Assembly (NCBI GenBank): GCA_021199275.1
Contig: JAJQIJ010000010.1
Span: forward strand, 1-44,090
Length of the DNA stretch: 44,090 nucleotides
Reading direction: 5' to 3'
From: Clostridiales bacterium
GTDB lineage: Bacteria > Bacillota > Clostridia > Oscillospirales > Acutalibacteraceae
Shown here: positions 8,527 through 16,083 of the stretch, piece by piece
How positions within the stretch are numbered: the stretch's first letter is position 1
How the letters are laid out: every line of letters starts with the position of its first letter
The notes under the pieces: generated by a model
Seen by the model: the letters and a program-made list of their open reading frames with translations, nothing else
Databases searched by the model: none
What the model was told of the DNA's origin: nothing
Made by a program: the position numbers and the translations under genes

Positions 8527-9519
8527 TCAGTTCAGCGCCTTGTGCACAGCGTCTGCCCTTATTTTATCTGCTTTTTCGGGGCTGCTTTCACAGTTGTAGT
8601 CACAAAGCAGAGTGCCGTCTGCAATGGAATTAACCAAGATGGCAAGTTCGGTTAAATCATAATCAAAGAAACCAACCGCCGCGCCGAGCCTGACGTTAGA
8701 AAGATGTTCAAGGGCTTCATTATAGTCCAAGCGCCGCGCCATTTTAAGCACACCGCAGCTTCTGTAAAGCTTATCTTCCCACATTTCGCTGCCTTTTATA
8801 ACTTCGCGCAGATTTCTTTCCTGCCTTATTATTTGCATGGTAACAGCCTTGATATTGTCTAAAGCAGATTTTTCTGTAATGCCAAGTGAAATTTGGTTTG
8901 TAAGCATATAAAACGCGCCGCTGTCTCCATAACACGGCACAAGAGAAAGCGACAGCCTTGACACCATAGACGCAAGCGCGTCAACGGCGCCGTTTGCCTT
9001 TATTGCGGGCAGATGCAGCAAAACAGACGCTTTGAGCCCGGTGCCTATATTTGTTGGGCTGGCTGTTAAAAAGCCAAGCTTGTCGCTGAATGCTATTTTT
9101 AAATTTTTAAGAAAAACATTGTCTATGCTTTCAGCCAGCGCCCAAGCGCCCGCCACGTCAAGACCCGGCGCAAATGCCGTAATCTTTATATGGTCTTCTT
9201 CGCAAAGCATGATTGAAGCGTTTTCTTTACCGGCCAGCAAAAAAGAGCCTTTTTCCGCTGCAAATTCAGGGCTGATAAGCTGCCGTTCGGCATATGAAAC
9301 CGCTTTTACCGGCGAAACATTATTTAAGTCAACGAGTTCAAAATCGCCGGCTAATTCGGAATTTTTGATTGACGCATAGAGCTTTTTAACAGTGCTTTTT
9401 TTAATTTCGCCGCTCATTTTGGTTTTAAAAGGAATGTCGCTTAAATTTCTTGCAAGAGATATGCGCGAAAATAAAACCACGTCGCTGTCATTAGCATTGT
9501 CTTTAAACCATCTTTTCAT
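8527..9519 (-). CDS. mcsB: Protein arginine kinase McsB
   Basis: A phosphagen-kinase-fold enzyme that phosphorylates arginines on damaged proteins and on CtsR, marking them for ClpC-ClpP. 330 residues. Visible features are LFSRISLARNLSDIPF near the N-terminus, the EEDHIKI motif, and TASPTNIGTGLKASVLLHLP, the nucleotide and substrate-site signature of this family. It sits between mcsA and clpC. A 97-bp gap containing a strong hairpin separates it from mcsA. The leader GGAAAGGCTATGTGA just before the start is also found before the EF-G-like gene at 41017. Confidence 0.95.
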   Translation of the reverse strand: MKRWFKDNANDSDVVLFSRISLARNLSDIPFKTKMSGEIKKSTVKKLYASIKNSELAGDFELVDLNNVSPVKAVSYAERQLISPEFAAEKGSFLLAGKENASIMLCEEDHIKITAFAPGLDVAGAWALAESIDNVFLKNLKIAFSDKLGFLTASPTNIGTGLKASVLLHLPAIKANGAVDALASMVSRLSLSLVPCYGDSGAFYMLTNQISLGITEKSALDNIKAVTMQIIRQERNLREVIKGSEMWEDKLYRSCGVLKMARRLDYNEALEHLSNVRLGAAVGFFDYDLTELAILVNSIADGTLLCDYNCESSPEKADKIRADAVHKALN

Positions 9520-9560
9520 TTAATCACATAGCCTTTCCGGTTACAAATATTTGTTATGCT

Positions 9561-9593
9561 GCCGCCCCTTGTTGTAGCCCCGCAAGGGGCGGC
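9561..9593 (-). promoter_or_regulatory. Hairpin in the mcsA-mcsB gap
   Basis: A perfect 11-bp stem GCCGCCCCTTG / CAAGGGGCGGC with an 11-base loop. No T run follows, so it is not a classical terminator. It may stabilise or split the operon mRNA, which is inference. Its GC-rich core resembles the intergenic repeats loosely. Confidence 0.55.
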
Positions 9594-9616
9594 GCTTCAG
9601 TGCATTTTTACACTTT

Positions 9617-10141
9617 TCAGTCTTTTTCGCTGAGCTCTTTGATTTTATCTCTTATAACAGCTGCGTCTTCAAAGCGCTGCTCGCTGACGGCACTTTTAAG
9701 TTCCTTTTTAAGCTTTGAAAGCTCTGCCTTGGCGTTAGGCTGCGAACTTTCTTCGCCCTTGTCAGACTCTTCAGTGTAGCTTATTGTTTTGCCTATATGG
9801 CTTGTTTTGCCGTGAATTTTTGAAGTTGAATCTTCAAGCTTGTCGCTGAATTTGTCATAGCAGTGCGCACAACCCACAAGGCCGTTTTTAACAATGTCGT
9901 TAAATGTTGAGCCGCAGTATTCACACCTGTCAACGCTTGACAAAATATTCATTGAGTCAAGCCCCGCAGACAACAGGTTGCCGAAAAATGTGTCGCCGAA
10001 AATGTTTTCAACCGAAAATTCATGCATAACGCCCAGCTTTTCGGCGCATTCGCTGCAAAGATGCATTTCAGTTACTTCACCGTTAATATTTTTTCTAATA
10101 TAAGCATTCGCTTCGTTTTGATTGCAATTTTGACATTTCAT
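9617..10141 (-). CDS. mcsA: Zinc-finger McsA, activator of McsB
   Basis: 174 residues. Four CXXC pairs (MKCQNC at the start, LCSEC, CEYC and CAHC) form the zinc-binding region. The C-terminus ELKSAVSEQRFEDAAVIRDK is a UVR motif. This is the McsA layout; the protein activates McsB and helps control CtsR. It is second in the operon after ctsR and starts at ATG 10141. Confidence 0.95.
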   Translation of the reverse strand: MKCQNCNQNEANAYIRKNINGEVTEMHLCSECAEKLGVMHEFSVENIFGDTFFGNLLSAGLDSMNILSSVDRCEYCGSTFNDIVKNGLVGCAHCYDKFSDKLEDSTSKIHGKTSHIGKTISYTEESDKGEESSQPNAKAELSKLKKELKSAVSEQRFEDAAVIRDKIKELSEKD

Positions 10142-10189
10142 TAAATCATACCCTTTCTGTAATATATTATTGGTAAAATATCGCGCCTA

Positions 10190-10633
10190 TTAATCAATAT
10201 ATGCCGTAAGCATTTTCTTGAACAGCCTTGCCCTTATATTGTCAATAATTTCGATGGGCGCGCCTTTGAAATTATTTTGGGCAAGGCCTGCTGTCAAAAG
10301 CCTTGCGCTCTTGTCATCTATTAAGCCCTGATAGTGAAGATTGTATACATGAGCCACAGCGCTGCGTTCGTCAATTTCAGAGCCAATGCTGTTTATCAGC
10401 GCCATAATCGCCGTGCTTTTTTCGCCGGCGCGGGTTATATATATACAACCGCCGCCGCCCCGCCTGCTTTCTATTCTGTAGCCCTGTTCGGGAGTAAAGC
10501 GGGATGTGATTACATAATTAATCTGACTGGGAACACAACCGAGCTGCGACGCCAAGTCGTTTCTTTGAATTTGAATGGTTGATGAACCGTCGTCAAACAT
10601 GTCAAGAATCATATCGGCTATAATATCAGACAT
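10190..10633 (-). CDS. ctsR: Heat-shock repressor CtsR
   Basis: Transcriptional repressor of class III heat-shock genes. 147 residues from ATG 10633. The winged helix-turn-helix shows ASQLGCVPSQINYVITSRFT, and the wing carries RRGGGG, the heat-sensing glycine loop of CtsR. A GTG fifteen bases upstream is in frame, but its spacing to the ribosome binding site is too short, and MSDII matches the usual CtsR start. A CtsR box lies between promoter and gene, so it should repress its own operon. Confidence 0.95.
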   Translation of the reverse strand: MSDIIADMILDMFDDGSSTIQIQRNDLASQLGCVPSQINYVITSRFTPEQGYRIESRRGGGGCIYITRAGEKSTAIMALINSIGSEIDERSAVAHVYNLHYQGLIDDKSARLLTAGLAQNNFKGAPIEIIDNIRARLFKKMLTAYID

Positions 10634-10690
10634 CTTCACTTTGTTCACTTCCCTTTTGTTGAATTTAAAAGCCGCAGAAAGTTTTTTGAC

Positions 10691-10707
10691 TTTGACTTTC
10701 TTTGACT
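10691..10707 (-). promoter_or_regulatory. CtsR operator
   Basis: On the minus strand AGTCAAA-GAA-AGTCAAA, a direct heptamer repeat with a three-base spacer that fits the CtsR consensus. A further GTCAAA half-site follows. It lies just downstream of the -10 box of the ctsR promoter, where bound CtsR would block transcription. The duplicated unit starts seven bases upstream of it, so the operator is not copied. Confidence 0.9.
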
Positions 10708-10717
10708 TTCTGATGTA

Positions 10718-10746
10718 ATATTAGCACAAAGGTCAGGAAAAGTCAA
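10718..10746 (-). promoter_or_regulatory. Promoter of the ctsR operon
   Basis: On the minus strand TTGACT (10746-10741) and TAATAT (10723-10718) with a 17-bp spacer. Transcription should start near 10711, just before the CtsR operator. This promoter lies inside the duplicated unit, so a second copy exists at 15915-15943. Confidence 0.8.
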
Positions 10747-10834
10747 GAACTTTTTGCAAAAAAATTAAATATTTTTTGCGTGGTGTATTAAAAAGATATT
10801 TTCAATGGTTTCGCACCCTAAAATCATAGTTAAA

Positions 10835-10860
10835 AAAACGGCAAGTTTTCTTGCCGTTTT
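10835..10860. terminator. Terminator downstream of CmpB gene
   Basis: An AAAACGGCAAG / CTTGCCGTTTT hairpin with an A run on one side and T on the other. It ends the minus-strand CmpB-family gene and can work in both directions. Its copy is at 16032-16057. Confidence 0.8.
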
Positions 10861-10886
10861 AGTTTAGCCTATTGATATAATGTATG

Positions 10887-11546
10887 TCAGTCGACCGACT
10901 CTGAATTAGCGTATATTTCCCGCATCTTTTCGTCCGGGTACGCAGAGTCAAGGAATTCTTCAACAATATTGTCTGCCGCATTGCCGCTCTGCCTATCGTT
11001 CATTCTGAGTGCTGCGCCGGCAGAAAGCGCACAGTCAAAAACAAAAAACGCAATAAACGCCCAAATCAAAATGTTTTCATGCGGCAACTTAAAAGCAGTA
11101 AAAATCTTATTGAAAAGCGGTATCAGAAGTTTAACCCATGCAAGCCCTAAAACGCCCCAAAACAGCGAATAAAGCAGGCAGACCCTGCCGTTGATATTAA
11201 GCGGCAAATCGCTGTAATCCCATGCCACGCTTCCGAAAATAATTTCCTGCCCAAGCGAACATATGTATTCAGTAACAGTGCCTGTTACAAATGAAATCAG
11301 AAATATTTTAACTGGCTTTGAGTTTTGAAACCTGACAAGCACTAAGGTAAGCAGCACCGCGCCAATGCTGTAGGCAAGGCTTAAATGCCCCAAAACCAGC
11401 GATTTTCTGCTTTCAATATAGCCGTTTTTTATTAGACACCAAAGTGTTTCAACCAAATAGCCAAGCAAACCGGCCGCTATGAAAATCCAGATATACTGGT
11501 AAAAATTAAAACTTACCTTTTTTTCAAACTGCGCCTTTTTTTGCAT
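10887..11546 (-). CDS. CmpB-family (putative ABC-type IV) membrane protein, copy 1
   Basis: 219 residues with several membrane helices. YIWIFIAAGLLGYLVETLWC, VAWDYSDLPLNINGRVCLLY and the following hydrophobic SLFWGVLG segment are typical of the Firmicutes family labelled putative ABC-transporter type IV (PF06541). The biochemical role of that family is not firmly known, and no ATPase partner is nearby. I chose ATG 11546 because AGAGGT is correctly spaced for it; a GTG at 11555 overlaps that site. A shorter relative is at 32272. It is the last gene on the minus strand of the duplicated unit. Confidence 0.85.
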   Translation of the reverse strand: MQKKAQFEKKVSFNFYQYIWIFIAAGLLGYLVETLWCLIKNGYIESRKSLVLGHLSLAYSIGAVLLTLVLVRFQNSKPVKIFLISFVTGTVTEYICSLGQEIIFGSVAWDYSDLPLNINGRVCLLYSLFWGVLGLAWVKLLIPLFNKIFTAFKLPHENILIWAFIAFFVFDCALSAGAALRMNDRQSGNAADNIVEEFLDSAYPDEKMREIYANSESVD

Positions 11547-11672
11547 TTTGTGCACCTCTTCTCATCACATTAATAATATAACTTGCGTAAAAAAAGTTCA
11601 ATGTTTACAGAGGTGAATTAATAAATATTTTATTTGTTGGCAGAAAACGCCCACTGCGCTGCGGGGCGCGCG

Positions 11673-12629
11673 TCAAAGCACACTTTTGAAAAATTCAAGC
11701 GCCGAATCAATGGCCTTTACGCCTATTTCATTAAAAGGGTTAAGCACGCTGAAAACATGCGGCAGGCTTTTGCCTTTAAAAGCCGGGTAATCGGCAATTT
11801 CGCATAAAATATTTTTGCTTGTGAGCAAATCATAAGCCCTGTGCGTTTGCCGCCGGGCAAGCATGTCGCCGCTGCTGGTTATAAGATATGTGGGCGGAAA
11901 ATATTCAGCAAAGTCAACAACATTGCAAAAATCCATATATTTATATAGCTCTTTGCTTTTATAGTCAAGACCCCACATTTTCCTTGTGTAAACTGACATT
12001 AGCCCGGCGTCGTTCATAAAAGGCACAGGTGAAGTAAGCAAAAGAGCGGAAAGCTTTTTTTGAATGTCGGCAACACCAAACAGACTGCGCAGCGTGCTGC
12101 TTTGCAGCAAGACAGCGGCATAAGACGCCAGCTGCCCGCCTGCCGAATCGCCTGTAAGCATAATTTTTTCGCTGTCGCACGGGTATAAATGCATATTTTC
12201 AAAAATCCATTTCAGCGCCAGCATAACGTCTGAAAGCTGAATGTCCACCGTGACAGCGGGCACAAGGCGGTAATTTATGTTGAACACAGTGTAGCCCCTG
12301 GCGGCAAGGCACAGGCAGTAATATTCGTTAAGCTCTTTAGTGGCATACATCCAGCCGCCGCCGTGAATGTCAATTATAACAGGCAGCGGCGACGCAGTGT
12401 TTTCAGGGTAATAAACGTCAAGCAAATGCCACTTGTCGCCGCCGGCATATTGAATGTCCTTAACTTTTACCACGCCGGACGGCGGGGTTTGCCTGCTGTG
12501 CTTTTTTTCATCGCTTACAGCGCACATGTTCCAAAACGCGCCCATTAATTTGACAACCGGGTGTTTTGCAAGCGCCGCGGTGTCTGCCGGCATTTTAATT
12601 TCACCGGCATTAGTTTGATTTTCAAGCAT
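11673..12629 (-). CDS. Alpha/beta hydrolase (esterase/lipase), copy 1
   Basis: 318 residues from ATG 12629. It shows the HGGGW oxyanion motif (about 89-93), the nucleophile elbow GDSAGG with Ser near 162, a probable Asp in SSGDML (about 255) and His in LPHVF (about 291). This is the hormone-sensitive-lipase-like esterase family that hydrolyses small esters. No signal peptide is seen, so it is probably cytosolic. GAGGCAG before ATG 12629 favours this start over one 69 bases upstream, whose extra residues are not family-like. Substrate unknown. Confidence 0.88.
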   Translation of the reverse strand: MLENQTNAGEIKMPADTAALAKHPVVKLMGAFWNMCAVSDEKKHSRQTPPSGVVKVKDIQYAGGDKWHLLDVYYPENTASPLPVIIDIHGGGWMYATKELNEYYCLCLAARGYTVFNINYRLVPAVTVDIQLSDVMLALKWIFENMHLYPCDSEKIMLTGDSAGGQLASYAAVLLQSSTLRSLFGVADIQKKLSALLLTSPVPFMNDAGLMSVYTRKMWGLDYKSKELYKYMDFCNVVDFAEYFPPTYLITSSGDMLARRQTHRAYDLLTSKNILCEIADYPAFKGKSLPHVFSVLNPFNEIGVKAIDSALEFFKSVL

Positions 12630-12769
12630 AAAGCTGCCTCTTTCAGTTAAATTTACAAAACACCGCGCCGGCTTTGGCAGCCGGCGTTTCACACACAAAT
12701 GTTTTTAAGTGTTTTTCTTACACGATTAATTATAAAAAATTCACACATGCTTGTCAATCAAAAAGTAAA

Positions 12770-12795
12770 GGCTGCAAGAATCTTGCAGCCTGTTT
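12770..12795. terminator. Terminator after the Cys-rich gene
   Basis: A perfect GGCTGCAAGA / TCTTGCAGCC stem with T runs on both strands. It follows the minus-strand Cys-rich gene and precedes the hydrolase. Its copy is at 17967-17992. Confidence 0.8.
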
Positions 12796-12837
12796 TAAAA
12801 TTATTCAGAAACTGAACTTTTTTCTTTTGACTTGGAA

Positions 12838-12966
12838 TTAGCAGCAAGAGCCGTTGTTATCGCAACCGCAATTGCCGAAGCCGCCGCACAGAAGCAGGAT
12901 TATAATCAGGATAATAACCCAAGAAGTGCCGCCGCAGCCGCAACCATTATTACAACCGCAACCCAT
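12838..12966 (-). CDS. 42-aa Cys/Gly-rich single-helix protein, copy 1
   Basis: A short gene. The 42-residue product begins MGCGCNNGCGCGG, has one membrane helix (about 16-26, WVIILIIILLL), and ends CGGFGNCGCDNNGSCC, with nine cysteines in all. GGGAGG eight bases before the ATG is a strong ribosome binding site. Similar tiny Cys/Gly proteins occur in Firmicutes, some annotated as YjcZ-like sporulation or chorion-like proteins; their role is poorly known. It could bind metal or form disulfide networks at a membrane or spore surface, which is inference. Confidence 0.8.
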   Translation of the reverse strand: MGCGCNNGCGCGGTSWVIILIIILLLCGGFGNCGCDNNGSCC

Positions 12967-13088
12967 TGTCAAACCTCCCTTCGCTTTTCTAAACTATTCT
13001 ATGAAAAACAAAAAAAGGTGTTACTGCAAAATTGATTGCCGTTTAAATAAGTGCCTTGGCGCGTTCTGGCGCCGGCAGTGCGGTGTAA

Positions 13089-13760
13089 TTAAATTACAAC
13101 CCCGCCGCTGACAGACAGGTCTTGCCCGGTTATATAACGGTTTTCAGCCAAAAACAACGCCGCCCGCGCAACATCATGCGCAGTGCCCAGCCTGCCTAAC
13201 GGAATGTCTGCTATAAGCTCTTCTTTTGAAAATGCCGCGTTCATGCGTGTGTCAATCACACCGGGTGAAATGGAATTAACTGTAATACCGCTTGGGGCAA
13301 GTTCTTTTGCAAGAGCTTTTGTAAAGCCTATTACACCTGCTTTTGAAGCGGAATACAGTGTTTCGCACGACGCGCCGACTTCGCCCCAAATTGACGAAAT
13401 GTTAATTATAGCGCCGCTTTTTTTCCTGAGCATAAGCTTCGAGGCATGTTTAGCGGCGAAATATGCACCCCTTAAATTTACGCCGACTACGTTTTCAAAG
13501 TCCTGCGGGGTTGTGTCGTTAATCATCTTAATAAGGCTGACGCCCGCGTTATTTACCAAAACATCAAGCGATGAAAAGCGGGAAAAAAGCTTTTCAATTT
13601 GCATGCAATCGCGCATATCGCACCTAAAAGCGGCTGTGCCGGCATAATCAGGCTCAGTGCTGTTATAGGTTATAAAAACTTCATACCCATGTTCTTTAAA
13701 AAGCTGCGCGGTGGCATTGCCAATGCCGCCTGTGCCGCCGGTAATCAAAGCTGTTTTCAC
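13089..13760 (-). CDS. Short-chain dehydrogenase/reductase (FabG-like), copy 1
   Basis: A 223-residue NAD(P)-dependent oxidoreductase. TGGTGGIG at 7-14 binds the cofactor. NNAG is near 70-73. The catalytic Ser lies in INISS (about 122-123), and Tyr136 and Lys140 form YSASK. It resembles 3-oxoacyl-ACP reductase, but in isolation the substrate is unknown. I chose GTG 13760, which gives the normal N-terminus KTALITGG. A longer version from 13844 would translate through an intergenic repeat. The gene is divergent from the unknown gene at 13985. Confidence 0.85.
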   Translation of the reverse strand: MKTALITGGTGGIGNATAQLFKEHGYEVFITYNSTEPDYAGTAAFRCDMRDCMQIEKLFSRFSSLDVLVNNAGVSLIKMINDTTPQDFENVVGVNLRGAYFAAKHASKLMLRKKSGAIINISSIWGEVGASCETLYSASKAGVIGFTKALAKELAPSGITVNSISPGVIDTRMNAAFSKEELIADIPLGRLGTAHDVARAALFLAENRYITGQDLSVSGGVVI

Positions 13761-13810
13761 AAAAGCGCCCCCACGAAACCGTTTGTTAAATAAGAGACAC
13801 TGCCCGCCGC

Positions 13811-13861
13811 ACAATAAGGGCATGCCTGGCATTAAACGCGGCAAGCGACAAGCGCCCCCGC
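13811..13861. repeat. Intergenic repeat fragment R7, copy 1
   Basis: AATAAGGGCATGCC followed by TTAAACGCGGCAAGCGACA, read on the plus strand. It matches the interior of the repeat at 25776-25912 read on the other strand, and the start of the repeat at 38101. It lies upstream of the dehydrogenase start. Confidence 0.6.
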
Positions 13862-13867
13862 CAAGCT

Positions 13868-13910
13868 ATATGTTAACATATTTGCTTGTATTTTTCAACA
13901 TAATATGTTA
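13868..13910. promoter_or_regulatory. Two palindromic operator-like sites, copy 1
   Basis: ATATGTTAACATAT at 13868-13881 is a perfect 14-bp palindrome. AACATAATATGTT follows at 13897-13909 and differs from perfect symmetry at its centre only. They share an AACAT half-site, lie between two divergent genes and overlap the promoter of the gene at 13985. They look like binding sites for a dimeric regulator that is not identified here. Confidence 0.5.
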
Positions 13911-13914
13911 TTAT
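13886..13914 (+). promoter_or_regulatory. Probable promoter of the gene at 13985, copy 1
   Basis: TTGTAT at 13886-13891 and TATTAT at 13909-13914 with a 17-bp spacer. The second palindrome lies within this promoter, so repression is plausible. Confidence 0.5.
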
Positions 13915-13984
13915 GACATGTAAGCTGCCCGCATTGCAGTCTGCTGTGGGGCAAGCCCTTATTTAAAAAACGGTGGTTATTAAT

Positions 13985-14488
13985 ATGGAAAGAGAATTTT
14001 ATACAATTTCAGTTTATGTTGACAAAGACGAAAATCTTATAGGAATTCCCTGCGGTGACAGTGAAAAATACTTAGTCGGCGACATTGACAAGGTAATTTT
14101 GCTAAAAAAGCCATATGGCGAAAAGGAAGTTGAAAAATTTATTGACAGCGTTTTTGACAGCTGCTATTCAAAGCGGCATAATGACGAAAGTGAAATTTCA
14201 ACAATTGAAAAATACACTAAGAAAAAGGGCTTTGTAAACGCCACGGCTGACCTGACTCTGATTTCGCTGGTTAAAACGCAAAACAGCATTTCAATTATGC
14301 CCACTTTTAATGACAGCGAAAAAGGCCCGCTTTGCATTGACGACGATGAAAGAGTAATAACGCTGCCTTATAATGCGGGCGAACTTTACGAGCAGATTAA
14401 CGACATTATAATGGTTTATGTAAAAGCAAACGCTTTTTATAAAATTGTTGCCGAAATTGAAAATGAAAAAGACGGCAACGCAAATTAA
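13985..14488 (+). CDS. Unknown acidic protein, copy 1
   Basis: No family recognised. 167 residues, soluble and acidic, with no signal peptide or membrane helix. It begins MEREFYTISVYVDKDENLIG and ends in a charged tail. GGTGG upstream is well spaced for ATG 13985 and less so for an in-frame GTG at 13973. The gene is divergent from the dehydrogenase and convergent with the peptidase. The pattern of short beta-strand-like segments suggests a small alpha/beta domain, but that is inference. Confidence 0.75.
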   Translation: MEREFYTISVYVDKDENLIGIPCGDSEKYLVGDIDKVILLKKPYGEKEVEKFIDSVFDSCYSKRHNDESEISTIEKYTKKKGFVNATADLTLISLVKTQNSISIMPTFNDSEKGPLCIDDDERVITLPYNAGELYEQINDIIMVYVKANAFYKIVAEIENEKDGNAN

Positions 14489-14515
14489 AAAACGCAGTTA
14501 ATATTAAAAAATTAA

Positions 14516-14539
14516 GCGCCCGCACAAAAGTGCGGGCGC
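14516..14539. terminator. Terminator between convergent genes, copy 1
   Basis: A perfect GCGCCCGCAC / GTGCGGGCGC stem with an AAAA loop. The T run is better on the minus strand, so it mainly ends the peptidase transcript, but it also closes the unknown gene. Its copy is at 19713-19736. Confidence 0.85.
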
Positions 14540-14555
14540 TGTCTTACAATAAAAG

Positions 14556-15842
14556 CTATTTTTCCGCCTTTTCTTCCGGCAGGCCGTTTTCGTCATAATT
14601 TAAAATTGTTGAAATCACAATTTTAAAGCCGGTTTCAATGGCTTCGGGCACAAGCCTGTCTGCCGTGTCGCGGCGGTTGTGGTAATAATCTGCCGGCGTG
14701 GGGTCCATAGCGGCAAGGCAGGTGGCTTTGATTCCGGCCTGCGAAAACGCCGCAGCGTCAGACGAGCCGAAAAACACGCTTGCGAACTTGGCGTCTTCAT
14801 AACCCGCCTCTTTGGCAGAGTCCATAACAAGCTGTGACATGCGCGCGTCATTTTTAACAGTGCCGGTCATGTCGCGCGAATAAACGTTTAAATATTCAAG
14901 GTCAGTCAATGTGTCGCAGCACAAAACCACCGTTTCAACGTCGCCTGTATATTCGCCCAAATGTTCTTTGGCAAATGCTTTGGCACCGCGCAGGCCGGCC
15001 TCTTCCCCGTCTGTAATCATGGCAACAACTTCGGTGTTTTCAAATTCAACGCCCGCCATGTCAAGCGCACGAAGCGCGCATGCCGCGGCGAAGGTGCCGG
15101 TAAGGTTGTCATTGGCGCCGGGCGATATTGTTTTAAAGTCAACAAACCAATATAATGTCACCATAAAAATAACGGTAATCAAATGGAAATAAAACGAATA
15201 GTCAAGCATAAAGTCGCCGAAAGCGCCAAGGCCGGCGAAGTTACAAATAATGCACACAATAGCTATTATAAATGAAATTATGCCGCACACAATTGTGCCG
15301 CCCATAAATATGCTCATGCCGGGGCCTTTGAAATAATAAATATGCCGCCATTCATACGCCGAGTCAATATGCCCGCTGATTACTATTCTTTTTTTGACTT
15401 CCCCGGTGGGTTTTCTTGTGGCAACAAGGTTGTGGCCGGTTGCTTTTTTGTAAAGCGGGTCCATAAACTGCTTATAAAGAAGAAATTCCAGCACAGTTAT
15501 AAGAAGCCCAAGCCCGGTTACTATGCCCACAATGCACTGCGCTATAAAAAATGTTATAATGTTTGTAAAGGTCAGCAGCAGTGAAACGAGCACTGCGGCT
15601 ATTACAAAAAACGCAACTATTTTTGTGAAATGCAAAAAAGCTTTTGGCGCCATTTTATATTCTTCAAAATGCACGTCGTCGCAAAATTGAGACATTTCGC
15701 GTTTTAAATATTTTTCAGCCGCAAGGCAATTGTCATTTCCGGATTCACGCGGGCCGTATTTTTTAATAACGCTTTTAATGTTTTTTACCGTGTAATCAAC
15801 ATTTTCTTTGATTACCGCCTGGGGAAAGTCACCGTATTTCAT
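14556..15842 (-). CDS. Membrane M28-family metallopeptidase, copy 1
   Basis: 428 residues. The M28 zinc ligands are visible: His158 and Asp160 in SGHIDSAYEW, Asp245 in PGANDN, the Glu280-Glu281 pair in DGEEAGLRG, Asp310 in CCDTLTD and His388 in DYYHNRRDT. So it is probably an aminopeptidase or dipeptidase. Hydrophobic helices lie before the domain (about 73-122) and within it (about 176-204 and 212-235), between the first and second zinc motifs, which is unusual. In unit 2 the same gene follows GH20 directly; here its upstream DNA is the duplication junction with a copied ctsR promoter. Confidence 0.87.
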   Translation of the reverse strand: MKYGDFPQAVIKENVDYTVKNIKSVIKKYGPRESGNDNCLAAEKYLKREMSQFCDDVHFEEYKMAPKAFLHFTKIVAFFVIAAVLVSLLLTFTNIITFFIAQCIVGIVTGLGLLITVLEFLLYKQFMDPLYKKATGHNLVATRKPTGEVKKRIVISGHIDSAYEWRHIYYFKGPGMSIFMGGTIVCGIISFIIAIVCIICNFAGLGAFGDFMLDYSFYFHLITVIFMVTLYWFVDFKTISPGANDNLTGTFAAACALRALDMAGVEFENTEVVAMITDGEEAGLRGAKAFAKEHLGEYTGDVETVVLCCDTLTDLEYLNVYSRDMTGTVKNDARMSQLVMDSAKEAGYEDAKFASVFFGSSDAAAFSQAGIKATCLAAMDPTPADYYHNRRDTADRLVPEAIETGFKIVISTILNYDENGLPEEKAEK

Positions 15843-15844
15843 AA

Positions 15845-15910
15845 TTAATCTTCGGCGGTTGAAGCCGCCGCCTCCTTTTGCAATAATTTATTGTTGGCCA
15901 AAAATTCAAT
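15845..15910 (-). pseudogene. 3' remnant of the GH20 gene
   Basis: 66 bp identical to the end of the hexosaminidase gene at 21042-21107: the last 21 codons and the stop. It was cut by the duplication border exactly at 15910, with no start codon of its own. It now forms the leader of peptidase copy 1. GGAGG and a small GGCGG/CCGCC hairpin are within it. Confidence 0.9.
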
Positions 15911-15914
15911 TGTA

Positions 15915-15943
15915 ATATTAGCACAAAGGTCAGGAAAAGTCAA
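15915..15943 (-). promoter_or_regulatory. Copied ctsR promoter without its operator
   Basis: The minus-strand boxes TTGACT (15943-15938) and TAATAT (15920-15915) are identical to the ctsR promoter. The unit border at 15911 leaves the CtsR operator behind. Transcription would start near 15908 and run into peptidase copy 1. Confidence 0.75.
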
Positions 15944-16031
15944 GAACTTTTTGCAAAAAAATTAAATATTTTTTGCGTGGTGTATTAAAAAGATATTTTC
16001 AATGGTTTCGCACCCTAAAATCATAGTTAAA

Positions 16032-16057
16032 AAAACGGCAAGTTTTCTTGCCGTTTT
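16032..16057. terminator. Terminator downstream of CmpB gene, copy 2
   Basis: The same AAAACGGCAAG hairpin as at 10835-10860. Confidence 0.8.
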
Positions 16058-16083
16058 AGTTTAGCCTATTGATATAATGTATG

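Larger units (their letters stand above)
10714..15910. repeat. Tandem duplication, unit 1 (5197 bp)
   Basis: Every gene and every base I compared here recurs exactly 5197 bp downstream in 15911-21107, including intergenic DNA. Identity starts at 10714/15911 (10713 A versus 15910 T) and ends at 15910/21107 (15911 T versus 21108 G). The left border is the native ctsR promoter region. The right border is the new junction. There is no transposase and there are no long flanking repeats. Confidence 0.97.

Noticed and set aside
13761..13844. N-terminal extension of the dehydrogenase
   Set aside because: It runs through an intergenic repeat and gives an N-terminus unlike the family; GTG 13760 fits better.
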